Shown one piece after another: positions 41,530-51,705 of a stretch of DNA of 64,000 nucleotides. Each line of letters starts with the position of its first letter. Position 1 is the first letter of the stretch. The DNA is taken from contig NZ_CP019304.1 in NCBI RefSeq assembly GCF_001969265.1, positions 2,480,001 through 2,544,000 of the forward strand, given 5' to 3'. The notes beneath the pieces were generated by a model, which worked only from the letters and a program-made list of their open reading frames with translations, was not told the DNA's origin and did no database searches. A program made the translations under genes and the position numbers. This stretch comes from Arthrobacter sp. QXT-31 (lineage in GTDB: Bacteria > Actinomycetota > Actinomycetes > Actinomycetales > Micrococcaceae).

Positions 41530-43602
41530 TCAGCGGTAGCCGCGGTGCAGGTTCTCCCGGGTCGATTCCCGGGCTGTCGCGTCGGCGATCCAGGGACCGG
41601 TTCCTTCGGACTGGTCCAGCACCCCGGCCTCCAGCCATTGGTAGTCTCCGGCAAGCACCTTGCGCGCGAGGTCGCGGTCGCCGTCGTCGGTATTCCGCCA
41701 CAGCTGGTCGAAGTATTCGTCCACCCGGACGCGTGCCTGCTCACAGAAGGCGTCGGCCAGTTCAAAGGCCGTGGCGCCCCGCTCAGGAGCGGTCCGGAGC
41801 AGCATTTCGGCGCGCGAGCAGCTGGCGGCCATCGCGAAGAGTTCCGCTCCAATATCGACGATCCGTCCCAGGAAGGCCTGTTTGTGCTCCAGGCGGGCCT
41901 GCCAGCGGCCCATGCCGTAGAACGTCTGCCGGGCGAGCCGGCGGGAGGAGCGCTCCACGAAGCGGAGGTGCTTGGCGAGCCGGCCGAACTCACTGTACGA
42001 CCGCGGATCCATGCCGGCGCCCGCCACCAGCTTGGGCAGCCACTTTGCGTAGAAGCCGGAGGCTCCGACGGCGGCCCGTGCCTTGTCCGAAAGGCTCGCC
42101 TCGGCGGAGGCCAGGTCCCCGGCCGCGGCGAGGTGAGCATCCACGGCCTCACGGGCTATCAGCAACCGCATGATTTCCGACGAGCCCTCGAAGATGCGGT
42201 TGATCCGCAGGTCGCGCAGCTGCTGTTCGGCGGGGACGGCACGCTCGCCGCGGGCCTCGAGGGATTCGGCCGTTTCGAAGCCGCGCCCGCCCCGGATCTG
42301 CACAAGTTCATCGGCGATCCGATAGCTGATCTCGGTGGACCACGGTTTGGCCAGGGCGGCCTCGATGCGAACGTCCTTCTGCCCGGCGTCGGCCATTTCC
42401 GCGGACAGCTCGAACACGGCGTCGAGGGCGAACGCGGTGGCGGCGATGAACGCGATCTTCTTGCCCACGGCCTCGTGCTTGCCCACCGGGCGGCCCCACT
42501 GGGTGCGCGCATTGGACCATTCGCGGGCAATCTTGAGGCTCCACCGGCCCGTTGCCACGCACAGCGCGGGCAGCGAGAGCCTGCCGGTGTTCAGTGTGGT
42601 GAGGGCAATCTTCAGGCCCTGGCCTTCCCGGCCCAGCCTGTTGGCGGCCGGCACCCGGACCTTGTGGAAGCGGGTCACTCCATTCTCAATGCCCCGCAGT
42701 CCCATGAAGGTGTTGCGGTTCTCGACAGTGATTCCGGGGGAGTCCATTTCCACGACGAAGGCTGTTATTCCGCCCTTGTGCACGGCGCCCGCCGAATCGA
42801 TGTGGCGCGGCACCACAGCCATTACCACCACGAGCTCGGCGATGACGCCGTTGGTGGTCCAGAGTTTGACGCCGTCCAGAACGTACGACTCGCCGTCGGC
42901 ACTGGGAACTGCGGTGCTGCCCATTCGCGCGGGGTCGCTGCCGACGTCGGGCTCGGTGAGCAGGAACGCGGTGACGGCCCCCGCCGCGCAGCGCGGCAGG
43001 TACGTGCGTTTTTGCTGGGGGGTGCCGAACACCTTCACCGGTTCCGGCACGCCGATGGACTGGTGGGCGGAAAGCAGGGCGCCCAGGCTGGGGTGCACGG
43101 ATCCCAGCAGCGCCAGCGCCCGGCCGTAGTAAACGAGGGACAGGCCCAGGCCGCCGTACTCCTGCGGAATCTTCATGCCGAACACGCCCAGCTCCGCCAG
43201 GCCGCGCAGGTATTCGTCGGGGATCTTCGCGTCGCGTTCGATCGTCCGGCCCGACATGGTGCGGCAGTATTCTGTCAGCCGCGCCATGAAGGCCTCGCCG
43301 CGTTCCACGTCATTGGGTTTGGCGGCGGGCCAGGGATGGATGAGGCCGAGGTCAAAGCTGCCGAGATAGAGGCCTTTGGCGAAGCTGGGCCTGGTCCACT
43401 CGGTTTCGCGTGCTGCCTCGGCAATGGCGCGGGCGTCCTCCGCGGACGCGCCTGCACCGATCTTCTCGGGCGTAACGGGTGTTTCCGATGCGGGGCTGTC
43501 CACGGGCGGAACGGCGCCGGTGCCGTCCGTTGCTGTGCTGTTTCCAGCCGTGCTGTCGGGAACCTGGCGTTCAGCCGCCTGGCTGTCGGTGGCGGAGCTC
43601 AC
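41530..43602 (-). CDS. acyl-CoA dehydrogenase, long-chain (VLCAD-like) type
   Basis: 690 residues from GTG at 43602, chosen for AGGAGA 8 nt upstream. About 60 disordered residues, then the ACAD fold: MKIPQEYGGLGLSLVYYGRAL, FLLTEPDVGSDPARMGSTA (flavin/substrate loop), the middle barrel, and the C-terminal four-helix bundle with RGGRGFETAESLEARGERAVPAEQQLRD and RIFEGSSEIMR. The extra 180-residue C-terminal helical part is like VLCAD/ACAD9, which makes membrane-bound dimers. It catalyses the FAD-dependent first step of fatty-acid beta-oxidation. The paralogue of the small membrane protein lies 64 nt upstream on the same strand. Confidence 0.92.
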   Translation of the reverse strand: MSSATDSQAAERQVPDSTAGNSTATDGTGAVPPVDSPASETPVTPEKIGAGASAEDARAIAEAARETEWTRPSFAKGLYLGSFDLGLIHPWPAAKPNDVERGEAFMARLTEYCRTMSGRTIERDAKIPDEYLRGLAELGVFGMKIPQEYGGLGLSLVYYGRALALLGSVHPSLGALLSAHQSIGVPEPVKVFGTPQQKRTYLPRCAAGAVTAFLLTEPDVGSDPARMGSTAVPSADGESYVLDGVKLWTTNGVIAELVVVMAVVPRHIDSAGAVHKGGITAFVVEMDSPGITVENRNTFMGLRGIENGVTRFHKVRVPAANRLGREGQGLKIALTTLNTGRLSLPALCVATGRWSLKIAREWSNARTQWGRPVGKHEAVGKKIAFIAATAFALDAVFELSAEMADAGQKDVRIEAALAKPWSTEISYRIADELVQIRGGRGFETAESLEARGERAVPAEQQLRDLRINRIFEGSSEIMRLLIAREAVDAHLAAAGDLASAEASLSDKARAAVGASGFYAKWLPKLVAGAGMDPRSYSEFGRLAKHLRFVERSSRRLARQTFYGMGRWQARLEHKQAFLGRIVDIGAELFAMAASCSRAEMLLRTAPERGATAFELADAFCEQARVRVDEYFDQLWRNTDDGDRDLARKVLAGDYQWLEAGVLDQSEGTGPWIADATARESTRENLHRGYR

Positions 43603-43666
43603 GGGGCATCTCCTCTGACCGGATGACCGGCTCAAAGCCCTGGGTCCGCCGCGGGTGGAGAACCCT

Positions 43667-43969
43667 TCAGCTGTCCCTCAATGCTACCCGCGGGTAGGTT
43701 CCGGTGCTAGGGGAAGGCTGCCCCTGAAGTTCCGCGGGAAACTCGACTGCAGCGGCGTGGTGCACCAGCCTGTCCCAGGCGTGGTTGATCCCGTGGACGG
43801 TCCTGAGCAGCGCCGCGGCGATGGCCAGCCAGGCCAGCCTCCCCACGCCCACCAGGACGAGCGCGGCGAATGCCGCCACCGCCACGAACAAGACAAGCAC
43901 CAGGGCAAACATCAGCGTTCCGATGAACACCAAGGTGGCCGTCTCCACTGCACTCAAGTCGAACTGCAT
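43667..43969 (-). CDS. small membrane protein, paralogue of 38939-39715
   Basis: 100 residues from ATG at 43969 (AGGGGGAA upstream). A long hydrophobic stretch (12-60; VFIGTLMFALVLVLFVAV, AALVLVGVGRLAWLAIAAAL) makes two membrane segments; the short tail is polar. Same layout as the N-terminus of the protein at 38939-39715, including the GTL and GxGRL spots, but without that protein's long tail. No family known to me. Lies just before the acyl-CoA dehydrogenase gene on the same strand. Confidence 0.75.
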   Translation of the reverse strand: MQFDLSAVETATLVFIGTLMFALVLVLFVAVAAFAALVLVGVGRLAWLAIAAALLRTVHGINHAWDRLVHHAAAVEFPAELQGQPSPSTGTYPRVALRDS

Positions 43970-44284
43970 GCTTCCCCCTGCGCCGTTGCTGCGGATGGAT
44001 CAGTAGCTTGAGATTAGGGCCAGGGACGAAGCTTCCTCCAGACTCTCAGCCATGCTGTGGCCGCGTTGATACGGGATCGAGACAATACGCCGCCGTAGGT
44101 CACGGAGTGATTGCGAAAACCTCATCTGTCACACCAGTAACGTTGCCCGACGGTCAACACGGCCCGCCTGCCGGACCCGCGGGACCCGCGGCACAGGCCG
44201 GTTTGTGGCTCTGCGTTAACCTTGTAGTTGGCAGTTTTCGGGTTTCCGCTGCCCAGACCAACCCCCAGCCGCTAAGGAGAGTGT
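43970..44284. other. divergent promoter region before jetABC
   Basis: 315 nt between the small membrane gene (minus) and jetA (plus). A weak pair TTGTGG (44203-44208) and TAGTTG (44225-44230), 16 nt apart, is a possible jet promoter. A short direct repeat GGACCCGCG occurs at about 44173-44190. No gene seen. Confidence 0.4.
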
Positions 44285-45733
44285 GTGCCCCGGTCCGCGA
44301 CGTCCTCTGCTGACGCGATCAGCGCAAGGCTCCGGGACCTCGAGCTCCTCACCAAGGGGCCCGCGTGGGCACTCACCCGTTCGGCCCCGTGGGTGATCGC
44401 GGTCCTGCAGGCATCCTTTACCCGCGCCCGGCCGCAGCTTCCGCTGGAAGAATTCCATGCCGACATCGATTCCTTCCTTGAGCAGCTGCGCCGCCAGGAC
44501 CCGGGGCTGGGCGGCCATGCCAACGGAAAGTCCTTCGGCGATGAGTGGACGCGCAAGCAGTTCCTGACGCGCCGGAACCAGTCGGGGCAGATCGTATACG
44601 AGGTCACCGAGCCGGCGGCCCGCGTGCTGGCCTTCCTGGACAGCCTCTCCAGTGACAGGTCCACGCTCAACGGTTCCCGGCTGGGCACGCTCCTGGGTGA
44701 CGTGGAGAAGCTCGCCAACGAGACCAACCCGGACCAGAGCGCCCGGCTGGAAGCGCTGGAGGAGGAGATCGGGGAACGGCAACAGCTGATCCAGGACATC
44801 AGCTCCGGTGACTTCGACGGCCTGCTCGACGACGACCAGGCGGTGGAAGCGGCCGGCAACATCCTGGACCTGGCCGCCAGCCTGCCCGCGGACTACAAGA
44901 AAATGCGCGACCGGATCGAGGAGCTCGTGGGCGAGCTCCGGAACCAGATCATCGAGGAATCACTGACCAAGGGCGCCACCATGGCCCAGGTTCTCGAGGC
45001 GGACAAGCGGCTGCGCCAGAGCCCGGAGGGCAGGACCTTCCGTTCCTTCACCGCCTTCCTCGAGGACCCGCAGCAGCAGCTGCGCTTCCGCTCGGCCATC
45101 GGCGAGGTGCTCAGCCGCCAGTTCGCGGACGACCTTTCGCAGGAAGACCGCGAGACGCTGAAAAACCTGGTGGCGGAGCTCCGGCAGCAGCACAGCCAGA
45201 TCCAGCGCATCTACGGCAAGCTCAGCGAAAGCCTGAACACCTACGTCCAGAGCGACGACTTCCGCCAGTCAGTGCGGCTCCGCAAGGTGCTGCGGGAGGC
45301 CGAACAGGCTATCCGGTCCATGCCCTACGAGCGTGAACGTCCGGGCCTGGTCCGCGGACCGGTGCTGTTCAACGCCGGTTTCGAATCGCTCTCCATGGTC
45401 AAGCTCTTCGATCCGGACGAGTTCGCTGCCCCGCCCAAACTGGCCGATCCCATCGCCTTCAGCGACTCGGACCGGGTCCGTTCGCCCCGGACCGCCAAAG
45501 CCAGGCCGGAGTCGATCCGCGCCGCGGCGGCCGGCGCCTCCACCCTCGCCGAGGCGTGGGAGCAGCTCCCGCCCGAGGAGCAGCACATCAACTCCATCCG
45601 TGCGCTCCTCTCGCACGCACTCCACACCGGCGCCGACTTTGACGCGCTGGCCTGGGAGACCCTCGACTTCGAACAGATAGACGGCACCACCCGCAAGGCG
45701 TATCTGCCGGTGGTCACGCTCAAGAAGGACTAG
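44285..45733 (+). CDS. jetA: Wadjet/Mks condensin subunit JetA (DUF3375, MksF-like)
   Basis: 482 residues from GTG at 44285 with TAAGGAGAG upstream. DUF3375 over the whole length: N-terminal winged-helix part ([30 protein letters not shown]), a helical and coiled-coil middle (140-300, e.g. [19 protein letters not shown]), and a C-terminal wHTH with [23 protein letters not shown]. JetA is the kleisin of the MukBEF-like complex that extrudes plasmid DNA. First gene of the operon; 2 nt separate it from jetB. It normally works with JetB, JetC and the nuclease JetD, but no jetD gene is here. Confidence 0.93.
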   Translation: MPRSATSSADAISARLRDLELLTKGPAWALTRSAPWVIAVLQASFTRARPQLPLEEFHADIDSFLEQLRRQDPGLGGHANGKSFGDEWTRKQFLTRRNQSGQIVYEVTEPAARVLAFLDSLSSDRSTLNGSRLGTLLGDVEKLANETNPDQSARLEALEEEIGERQQLIQDISSGDFDGLLDDDQAVEAAGNILDLAASLPADYKKMRDRIEELVGELRNQIIEESLTKGATMAQVLEADKRLRQSPEGRTFRSFTAFLEDPQQQLRFRSAIGEVLSRQFADDLSQEDRETLKNLVAELRQQHSQIQRIYGKLSESLNTYVQSDDFRQSVRLRKVLREAEQAIRSMPYERERPGLVRGPVLFNAGFESLSMVKLFDPDEFAAPPKLADPIAFSDSDRVRSPRTAKARPESIRAAAAGASTLAEAWEQLPPEEQHINSIRALLSHALHTGADFDALAWETLDFEQIDGTTRKAYLPVVTLKKD

Positions 45734-45735
45734 CG

Positions 45736-46620
45736 ATGACTGAAGAGATTACGACAGCGGACGCCGGGACGCCGCTGGCCGAGGACGCTCCGTTCGCCGA
45801 GCATGGCGAAACCCCGGCAACGCCGGCTGCTTCCCTCGCCGGCGTCAGCCCCCGCGACACGTTCGTGGACGGTGCGGCGCTCTTCCCCGGTGACACCGGC
45901 GTGCTTCCCATGAAGGTGCGCCAGGCCCTCGTGAAGCTGCTGAAGGGGCCGTATGTCGACGGCGGACGGGACGGGAAACTCTGGACCACGCTGCTGGACA
46001 ACCAGCTGATCCTGCGCAGCCGGCTCTCGGAGCTGTTCCTCACGCTGCAGCTGGACCACGAGCGTAAGATTGCAGTGCTGCGTCCCGTCGATCCCGAAGC
46101 GATCGGCGGCAGTGCCCGCTCCAGTATCCTGCGCCAGCAGCGCGCCCTGAGCCGGGTGGAAACGATCGTGCTGCTGCGCCTGCGGCTCCTGCTGGACCGC
46201 CACGTCACCGCCCAGACGGACCCCACGATCACCCGCGAGGAAATCGCCGAGCTCGTGGCCCACTACCAGCCAGCCGGCCAGCAGGACGCCCTGCGCGACT
46301 CGGATGTGGTTAACCGGGCAATCACCAAGCTTCTCGCCCGACAGCTCCTGCTCACCACGGGCCTGGACGACGTCTACACCATCTCCAACGCCCTGCCCCT
46401 GGCCCTCCCGTTCGACAACATAGGCGACATCCCTGCCCAAATCGAAGCCCTGATAGCCGCCACGGCAGACGCCTCAGGGACCGAAGCAATGCTGGAACTC
46501 GACGGCGAGACCTCTTCCCCAGACGAGGATGGTGACGAACTTGTTGGTGAGGTAGCGAAAGCCGCATCCACCACGGAGGCGAACGGAACCACCGAAACGG
46601 AAGAAGGTGCAGCCAAGTGA
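45736..46620 (+). CDS. jetB: Wadjet/Mks condensin subunit JetB (DUF4194, MksE-like)
   Basis: 294 residues from ATG at 45736 (AAGGACT upstream). Central DUF4194 region (about 50-235): [61 protein letters not shown]...[16 protein letters not shown], and two winged helices. JetB is the KITE-type dimer that binds the kleisin JetA. The acidic N- and C-terminal extensions ([19 protein letters not shown]) are longer than usual and probably disordered. The stop overlaps the jetC GTG by 4 nt (GTGA). Confidence 0.92.
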   Translation: MTEEITTADAGTPLAEDAPFAEHGETPATPAASLAGVSPRDTFVDGAALFPGDTGVLPMKVRQALVKLLKGPYVDGGRDGKLWTTLLDNQLILRSRLSELFLTLQLDHERKIAVLRPVDPEAIGGSARSSILRQQRALSRVETIVLLRLRLLLDRHVTAQTDPTITREEIAELVAHYQPAGQQDALRDSDVVNRAITKLLARQLLLTTGLDDVYTISNALPLALPFDNIGDIPAQIEALIAATADASGTEAMLELDGETSSPDEDGDELVGEVAKAASTTEANGTTETEEGAAK

Positions 46621-49600
46621 CTATCGCGAGCATGCTTCCGCTGGGCGACGTCGTCAATCCTGGCCAGATGCGCCTGGCCCAGGTGCAGGTGGTCAACTGG
46701 GGCACCTTCCACGGGGCGCACACGATGCACGTGGACCGCAATGGCACGCTGCTGACGGGCAACTCGGGCGTGGGCAAGTCGACGCTGTTCGACGCCATCC
46801 TCCGGGTGTTCGACGCCCGGCCGCGCTCCAATGAGGCCGCCGCGCAGCGCTCGGGCGGCGCCGTGGAGGACAAACGGACCACGTTTACGTACATGCGCGG
46901 CAAGGTGGGGGACAAGGCCGTCGGCGAGGGTTCGGCCAGCGCGTTCCAGCGTCCCGGGGCCACCTGGTCCGCCGTCGCCCTGACGTTCGACAACGCTGCG
47001 GGCACCAGGGTGACGGTGTCGGCGCTGTTCGACCTGCCCAAGAACGGTACGGAATCGAGTGTCGGCAGGTACTACCTGATCGACAACAGGCCGCTGGACC
47101 TGTCCGCCATTGAGGACATCGCCGAGAAGCGCTTCACCCGGGCCGCGCTGGAAAACATCTTCCCGGACGCCCAGGTCTTTGACGTGCACAAGGCGTTCGC
47201 GGAGCGCTTCCGCCGGCTTCTGGGCATCAATTCGGACCAGGCGCTGCCTTTGCTCCGCGTCATCCAGGCCGGCAAGGGCCTCGGCGGCAGCGTGAACACC
47301 TTCTTCCGCGACCAGGTGCTGGACGCTCCGGCCACGCTGGCCGCGGCGGACGACGTCGTGGAGGAATTCAGCAACCTCATGTCCATCCGGCAGCGCCTGG
47401 AGGACGTCCGGCAGCAGCGTGACCAGCTGGCTCCGGTCCCCGGCCTGAACAGGGAGTACGCGCAGTCGCTGCTGGACGCGAACCGGCTCCGCGAGCTCGC
47501 CGGCGAGGAATTCGAGGCCTACCGCCAGCAGCTCGCTGTCAGCGTGCACGAGAAGACCCTCGCCCGTTTCAAGGCGCTCGCCCAGGCCAAGGCCAAGGAT
47601 CTTGCAGCCGAACGCGGCGTGCGTGACGGCCTGGCCAAGGAGCTCCGGCAGCTGGAGGCGGAGTACAACAACCAGGGCGGCAACGCCATCTCCTCGATCG
47701 AGCAGTCACTGGAGAACGCCCGCGTGGGGCTGAAGCTCCGCCAGCAGGTCGAGGAAGCTGCCCGGCAGGCGCTCACGGACGCCGGCCTGAACCTCGAATG
47801 GACCGCGGAGGGCTGGGAGCAGGCCCACGAACAGGCCGCTGCCCGCTCGGCCGAGCTGAAGGACGATTCCGCGGCCCTGCAGGAGCTGCGCTTTGAGGCG
47901 TTCGACGCACACGCTGCGAAGAAGCGTGAGCTTGCAGCGGCCGAGCAGGAGCTCGTGTCGCTGAAGACGCGCAAGTCCCTGCTGCCGCCGTCGAGCATTG
48001 AAAACCGGGCGGCGATTGCCGCGGCCACGGGCATCCCCGAGGAGCAGATGCCTTTCGGCGGCGAGCTGATCGACCTGGCCGAGGGGCAGGAGCAGTGGCG
48101 CCCCGCGGCGGAACGCGCCCTGCGGAACCTGGCCACCACGTTGCTGGTGCCGGGCGAGCACTTCGCAGCGGTCACCCGCTACCTGAACGGCAACACCGTC
48201 CGCGGTGCTTTGCGGGCGGTGGACGTGTCCAAGCCGCTCGCCGGGGCGGCGCTCGCGGTGGAGGACGTGGCCGACGGCGACCTGCTGACCAAGCTGGACA
48301 TTCTCACCACCGGGATCAACGCCGACGCCGGGGAATGGATCCGCGAGCGGATCGCCCTCGACTTCGCCTATCCGTGCGTGGAGAACCCCGACGAGCTGGC
48401 GGTGCTGGACAAGGGCCTGAGCCTCGGCGGTGTGGTCAAACGCAACCGGCACACCGTGGAGAAGGATGACCGGTTCACCAGCCGGCAGGATTACGTGCTC
48501 GGATTCGACAACGCCTCCAAGCTGGAACTCGTCGCCGGACAGGCGGAGGATCTGCGCCAGGAACTGGCCAAGGCGGCGGAGCTGGCCCAGAGCCGCGAGG
48601 AATCGCACCAAGGAATGTCACGGCAGCTCGAGGCCCTGCGCAGGGTGGCCGAGGACAACCGCCCATGGGAACAGGTCTCGGCCGCGGTCGCCGCTGACGA
48701 ACTTGGCCGCATCGAACAGCGGCTCAGGGACGCCCTCGCCGCCCAGGCCGACCTCGAACCGCTCCGCGCCAACATCGAGACGGTGCGCCAGAAACACCAG
48801 TCCAGCACCGAGGCCGCCGCGGTGCTGCAGAGCGAATACAAGGCGCTGGACCAGCAGCTCACCGCCTCCGATGCGATGCTGGAAGCCGCGCGCACCCGCC
48901 TGAACCAGGCTCCGCCGTCGGACTCCACCTGCGCGGCGCTGGCGCCGTACTTCGCCGAATTCGGCGACGTCACCGAAATGCATGAGCTGGACAACCTTGC
49001 CGGCCGGGTGCGAACCCAGCTGCTCGGCGAGCTGCACGGTGCGGAGTCCCGCGCCCAGGCCACCTCCGAGCGGCTCACTCGGATCTTCGAAGGCTTCGTC
49101 CGCGACTGGGGCACCGCCATTTCGGCCGACCACGGCACGTCCATCGGCGCCGTCGGCGAGTTCGAGGCCCGCTACCACGCGATCATCAATGACGGGCTGC
49201 CCGCGCAGGAGGCCGAGTTCCGGCAGTTCTTCAACCAGCGCACCCATGAGTCCTTCAGCACGCTGCTCCACCTGCTGGACGAGGAACGCCGGTCCATCAC
49301 CAGCCGGATCCTGCCGCTGAACGGGATCCTGTCCGAGGTGAACTTCCACGAGGGCAGCTACCTGGAACTCGACATCAAGCAGACCTTGCCCGCCACGGCC
49401 AAGCAGTTCAAGGACGCCATCCAGAACGCGCTGAAGACCCGGCATACCCGGCCGGCCAAGGCAGAGACGGCCAAGGCCGAAACTGCCCAAGCGGGCCAGG
49501 ACGAGGACGCCGAACTGACTGCACGCTACAAGTCGCTGGAGACGCTGGTCAAGCGGCTGGGATCGCAGACCCCCGAGGACCGGCGCTGGCGGGCCGAGGT

Positions 49601-50090
49601 GCTGGATGTGCGCGGGCACCTGTTCATCCAGTGCAAGGAGCACCGGGAGGTGGACGCGCCGGCTGGGAAGAAGGGCGGCAAACGGACAGAGGTGTTCATG
49701 CATGCGGACACCGGTTCGATGTCCGGCGGTGAGCGCCAGCGGTTCACCGCGTTCATCATGGCCGCGGCACTGAGCTACCAGCTGGGCATCGCCGAGCAGG
49801 GCTTCACCACGTACGGCACGGTGATGATGGACGAGGCGTTCGTGCTGGCGTCGGAGGAGTTCGCCGGCGCGGGCATCAAGGCACTGCATGAGTTTGGCTT
49901 CCAGCTGCTCCTGGCGGCGCCCGAGAACGTCATCGACCTGTCCCGCCACCTGGGCTCGGTCACGGAAATCCTCCGCGACAGGCGCACCAACCGGTCCGGC
50001 GTGCTCAGTGCCCCTGTTATTACTCCGAAACCGGGAACAGCAGGGCAGTGGCGGTCCGAGGCCAATCCGGTTGATATCGTGCTGCGGTGA
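46617..50090 (+). CDS. jetC: Wadjet/Mks condensin ATPase JetC (SbcC/MksB-like)
   Basis: 1157 residues from GTG at 46617. SMC-type ATPase: Walker [10 protein letters not shown] (48-56), long paired coiled coils (about 275-480 and 640-900) around a hinge-like region near 480-640, then the ABC signature SMSGGERQR about residue 1035 and Walker B TVMMDEAF about 1070. In Wadjet the ATPase dimer extrudes DNA loops and presents small circular DNA to JetD for cutting. All ATPase motifs are intact, so the motor looks functional. Last gene of the operon; after a 190-nt gap comes a lipoprotein gene, not jetD. Confidence 0.94.
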   Translation: MTIASMLPLGDVVNPGQMRLAQVQVVNWGTFHGAHTMHVDRNGTLLTGNSGVGKSTLFDAILRVFDARPRSNEAAAQRSGGAVEDKRTTFTYMRGKVGDKAVGEGSASAFQRPGATWSAVALTFDNAAGTRVTVSALFDLPKNGTESSVGRYYLIDNRPLDLSAIEDIAEKRFTRAALENIFPDAQVFDVHKAFAERFRRLLGINSDQALPLLRVIQAGKGLGGSVNTFFRDQVLDAPATLAAADDVVEEFSNLMSIRQRLEDVRQQRDQLAPVPGLNREYAQSLLDANRLRELAGEEFEAYRQQLAVSVHEKTLARFKALAQAKAKDLAAERGVRDGLAKELRQLEAEYNNQGGNAISSIEQSLENARVGLKLRQQVEEAARQALTDAGLNLEWTAEGWEQAHEQAAARSAELKDDSAALQELRFEAFDAHAAKKRELAAAEQELVSLKTRKSLLPPSSIENRAAIAAATGIPEEQMPFGGELIDLAEGQEQWRPAAERALRNLATTLLVPGEHFAAVTRYLNGNTVRGALRAVDVSKPLAGAALAVEDVADGDLLTKLDILTTGINADAGEWIRERIALDFAYPCVENPDELAVLDKGLSLGGVVKRNRHTVEKDDRFTSRQDYVLGFDNASKLELVAGQAEDLRQELAKAAELAQSREESHQGMSRQLEALRRVAEDNRPWEQVSAAVAADELGRIEQRLRDALAAQADLEPLRANIETVRQKHQSSTEAAAVLQSEYKALDQQLTASDAMLEAARTRLNQAPPSDSTCAALAPYFAEFGDVTEMHELDNLAGRVRTQLLGELHGAESRAQATSERLTRIFEGFVRDWGTAISADHGTSIGAVGEFEARYHAIINDGLPAQEAEFRQFFNQRTHESFSTLLHLLDEERRSITSRILPLNGILSEVNFHEGSYLELDIKQTLPATAKQFKDAIQNALKTRHTRPAKAETAKAETAQAGQDEDAELTARYKSLETLVKRLGSQTPEDRRWRAEVLDVRGHLFIQCKEHREVDAPAGKKGGKRTEVFMHADTGSMSGGERQRFTAFIMAAALSYQLGIAEQGFTTYGTVMMDEAFVLASEEFAGAGIKALHEFGFQLLLAAPENVIDLSRHLGSVTEILRDRRTNRSGVLSAPVITPKPGTAGQWRSEANPVDIVLR

Positions 50091-50280
50091 GTAACGCTTT
50101 CGTCGCTTTATAACAAATCGATGGATTTATTAAACAGACTCTAGTGTGGGGCTGTTTTGGCGTGCGACTGTGGTGGCTCCACCAGTCTTCGCCAAACGCT
50201 TCACAGGGTCATGGACACTCCCATGCGGCGGGCAGAGCAGCCCCTGAGAGCTTGACGGCGTCATTTCGAAAGGCACCATC

Positions 50281-51063
50281 ATGCGCCCTGCGTTCCGCGC
50301 CCCCGTTATTACCGCCCTTGCTGCCGCCGCCTTCTCGCTGGCCGGTTGCGGGGCCATGGTTTCGGCAACACCCTCGGCAACCGCACCCGCCGCTTCGTCG
50401 TCCGCACCGGCTGCTTCAGCGACGGCATCTGCTGCTTCCGCGTCCTCACCCGCTGCTTCCGCAACGCCATCGGCTTCACCGAGCCCGTCCTCCTCCGCCA
50501 CTGGCGGTGCCGGCGGTGCTGTCTCACCGGGGACCACGCCGTCGTCCGCGCCGGCGCCCGCCGGGCTGAAGACGTACACCTTCCCGAACGGGCATGTGTC
50601 CTTTAAGTACCCGGCCGACTGGAAGGTCGAGCTCTTCACCGGTGCCGGGTCGCCGTCGGAGTCCGCTACCGCCACGGTCATCGACGCCAGCGGCACCAGG
50701 CAGGCCACCGTGTACTCCGGAAAGATTGCCGATGGCGTCTCCCACCCGGTGACCCGCACGGTCTTTGAGTCCGCGCCGGTGCCGGGCCTCGCGGCCCAGC
50801 CGGCACCCGCCGCCCACTACGCGTTCTACGTGGACCGCATGGACGCCAACGCGACCTACCGCATGCACCTGTCGGCCGGAGCACCCAGGTCAGGACAGGA
50901 AGCCGCGCTGGACGGCATTATCCGCACCGCGGACGGCGTCATCCTGGCCGACGTGCAGTTTATCGAGAAGCCCTTCGCCAACGACGCCGCGGCCAAGTCC
51001 TGGCTTGCGGGCGCGGAGGGGCAGGCGCTCAAGGCGCTGCTGCTGAGCATCTCCTACAGCTGA
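50281..51063 (+). CDS. lipoprotein with Ser/Ala-rich linker
   Basis: 260 residues from ATG at 50281 (AAAGGCACC upstream). Signal peptide with lipobox LAGC (Cys23), then about 75 residues of Ala/Ser/Pro/Thr (low complexity, cell-wall spanning), then a compact domain (about 95-258): YTFPNGHVSFKYPADWKVEL and later ADVQFIEKPFANDAAAKSWL, similar to PsbP/DUF-type surface lipoprotein domains. Exported and lipid-anchored outside. Function unknown. Follows jetC on the same strand but with its own RBS and a perfect terminator hairpin behind it. Confidence 0.85.
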   Translation: MRPAFRAPVITALAAAAFSLAGCGAMVSATPSATAPAASSSAPAASATASAASASSPAASATPSASPSPSSSATGGAGGAVSPGTTPSSAPAPAGLKTYTFPNGHVSFKYPADWKVELFTGAGSPSESATATVIDASGTRQATVYSGKIADGVSHPVTRTVFESAPVPGLAAQPAPAAHYAFYVDRMDANATYRMHLSAGAPRSGQEAALDGIIRTADGVILADVQFIEKPFANDAAAKSWLAGAEGQALKALLLSISYS

Positions 51064-51092
51064 CGCTCTCTCAGCTCCTGCAGCAAATCAGC

Positions 51093-51124
51093 CAACGCTC
51101 CCGCACTGAGGTGCGGGAGCGTTG
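51093..51124. terminator. bidirectional terminator hairpin
   Basis: A perfect 14-bp stem (CAACGCTCCCGCAC and complement) with loop TGAG lies between the convergent lipoprotein and TetR genes, 30 nt after the lipoprotein stop. No strong T-run, as often in actinobacteria. Likely ends both transcripts. Confidence 0.75.
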
Positions 51125-51156
51125 CGTTGTGGGCGAGGGGATGAGCGCCGGGGAGG

Positions 51157-51705
51157 CTAGGAGTGCGCGGCCGTGCAGGCGTCGATCTGGGCCTGCACAA
51201 TCCCGCCGTAATAGGCGACCAGCTCGTCAAAGTCCCACCCGTCGAAAAGCCCCAGCGTCCGCACGGTTTCCCCGAAGCCGGTCATCAGCGCGGTGACCGT
51301 CGATGCATAGCGGCGGTCCGGCGTCGCGTCCCCGATGAGCTTTGCGATGCTGCCAAGGTAGCGTTCGCGCAGTTCGTTCCGTGCGGCTTCAGGATCCGGA
51401 GCGTCGTGGACGTTGATCGGAATGATGGCCCAGGGTTCCTGCATGCCGCGTTCCCGGCGCATCAGCACGCGGAAGACGAGAGCGCCGCCGAGCTCGGATG
51501 CGGGGACGGTCAGTTCGGTGAGCAGCGATTCGTCCGGCTGCACAGCTGCGAAGAGCTTCGCCTTGGAGATGAAGAGCTTCATCACCAGGGCCGCCGAAAC
51601 CCCGGCCTCGGCGGCGATGTCCCGGACCGTCACGGCCCGGTAGCCCCGCTCGCCGAACAGCCGCCCCGCCGCGCTGAGGATGGACTCCTGGCTGGGGCTG
51701 CTCAT
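51157..51705 (-). CDS. TetR-family regulator
   Basis: 182 residues from ATG at 51705, overlapping the MFS stop (ATGA). N-terminal HTH: SILSAAGRLFGERGYRAVTVRDIAAEAGVSAALVMKLFISKAKLF, of TetR type; helical ligand-binding C-terminus. It probably represses the efflux operon by binding the inverted repeat at 53737-53787, released by a pump substrate. Being downstream of the gene it controls, it is autoregulated. Confidence 0.93.
   Translation of the reverse strand: MSSPSQESILSAAGRLFGERGYRAVTVRDIAAEAGVSAALVMKLFISKAKLFAAVQPDESLLTELTVPASELGGALVFRVLMRRERGMQEPWAIIPINVHDAPDPEAARNELRERYLGSIAKLIGDATPDRRYASTVTALMTGFGETVRTLGLFDGWDFDELVAYYGGIVQAQIDACTAAHS

Noticed and set aside
47706..48611. Minus-strand open frame in jetC
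   Set aside because: Antisense shadow of coiled-coil coding sequence with strong codon bias.
50091..50280. Small or truncated jetD after jetC
   Set aside because: The 190 nt have no suitable frame and the next gene is a lipoprotein with a clear lipobox.
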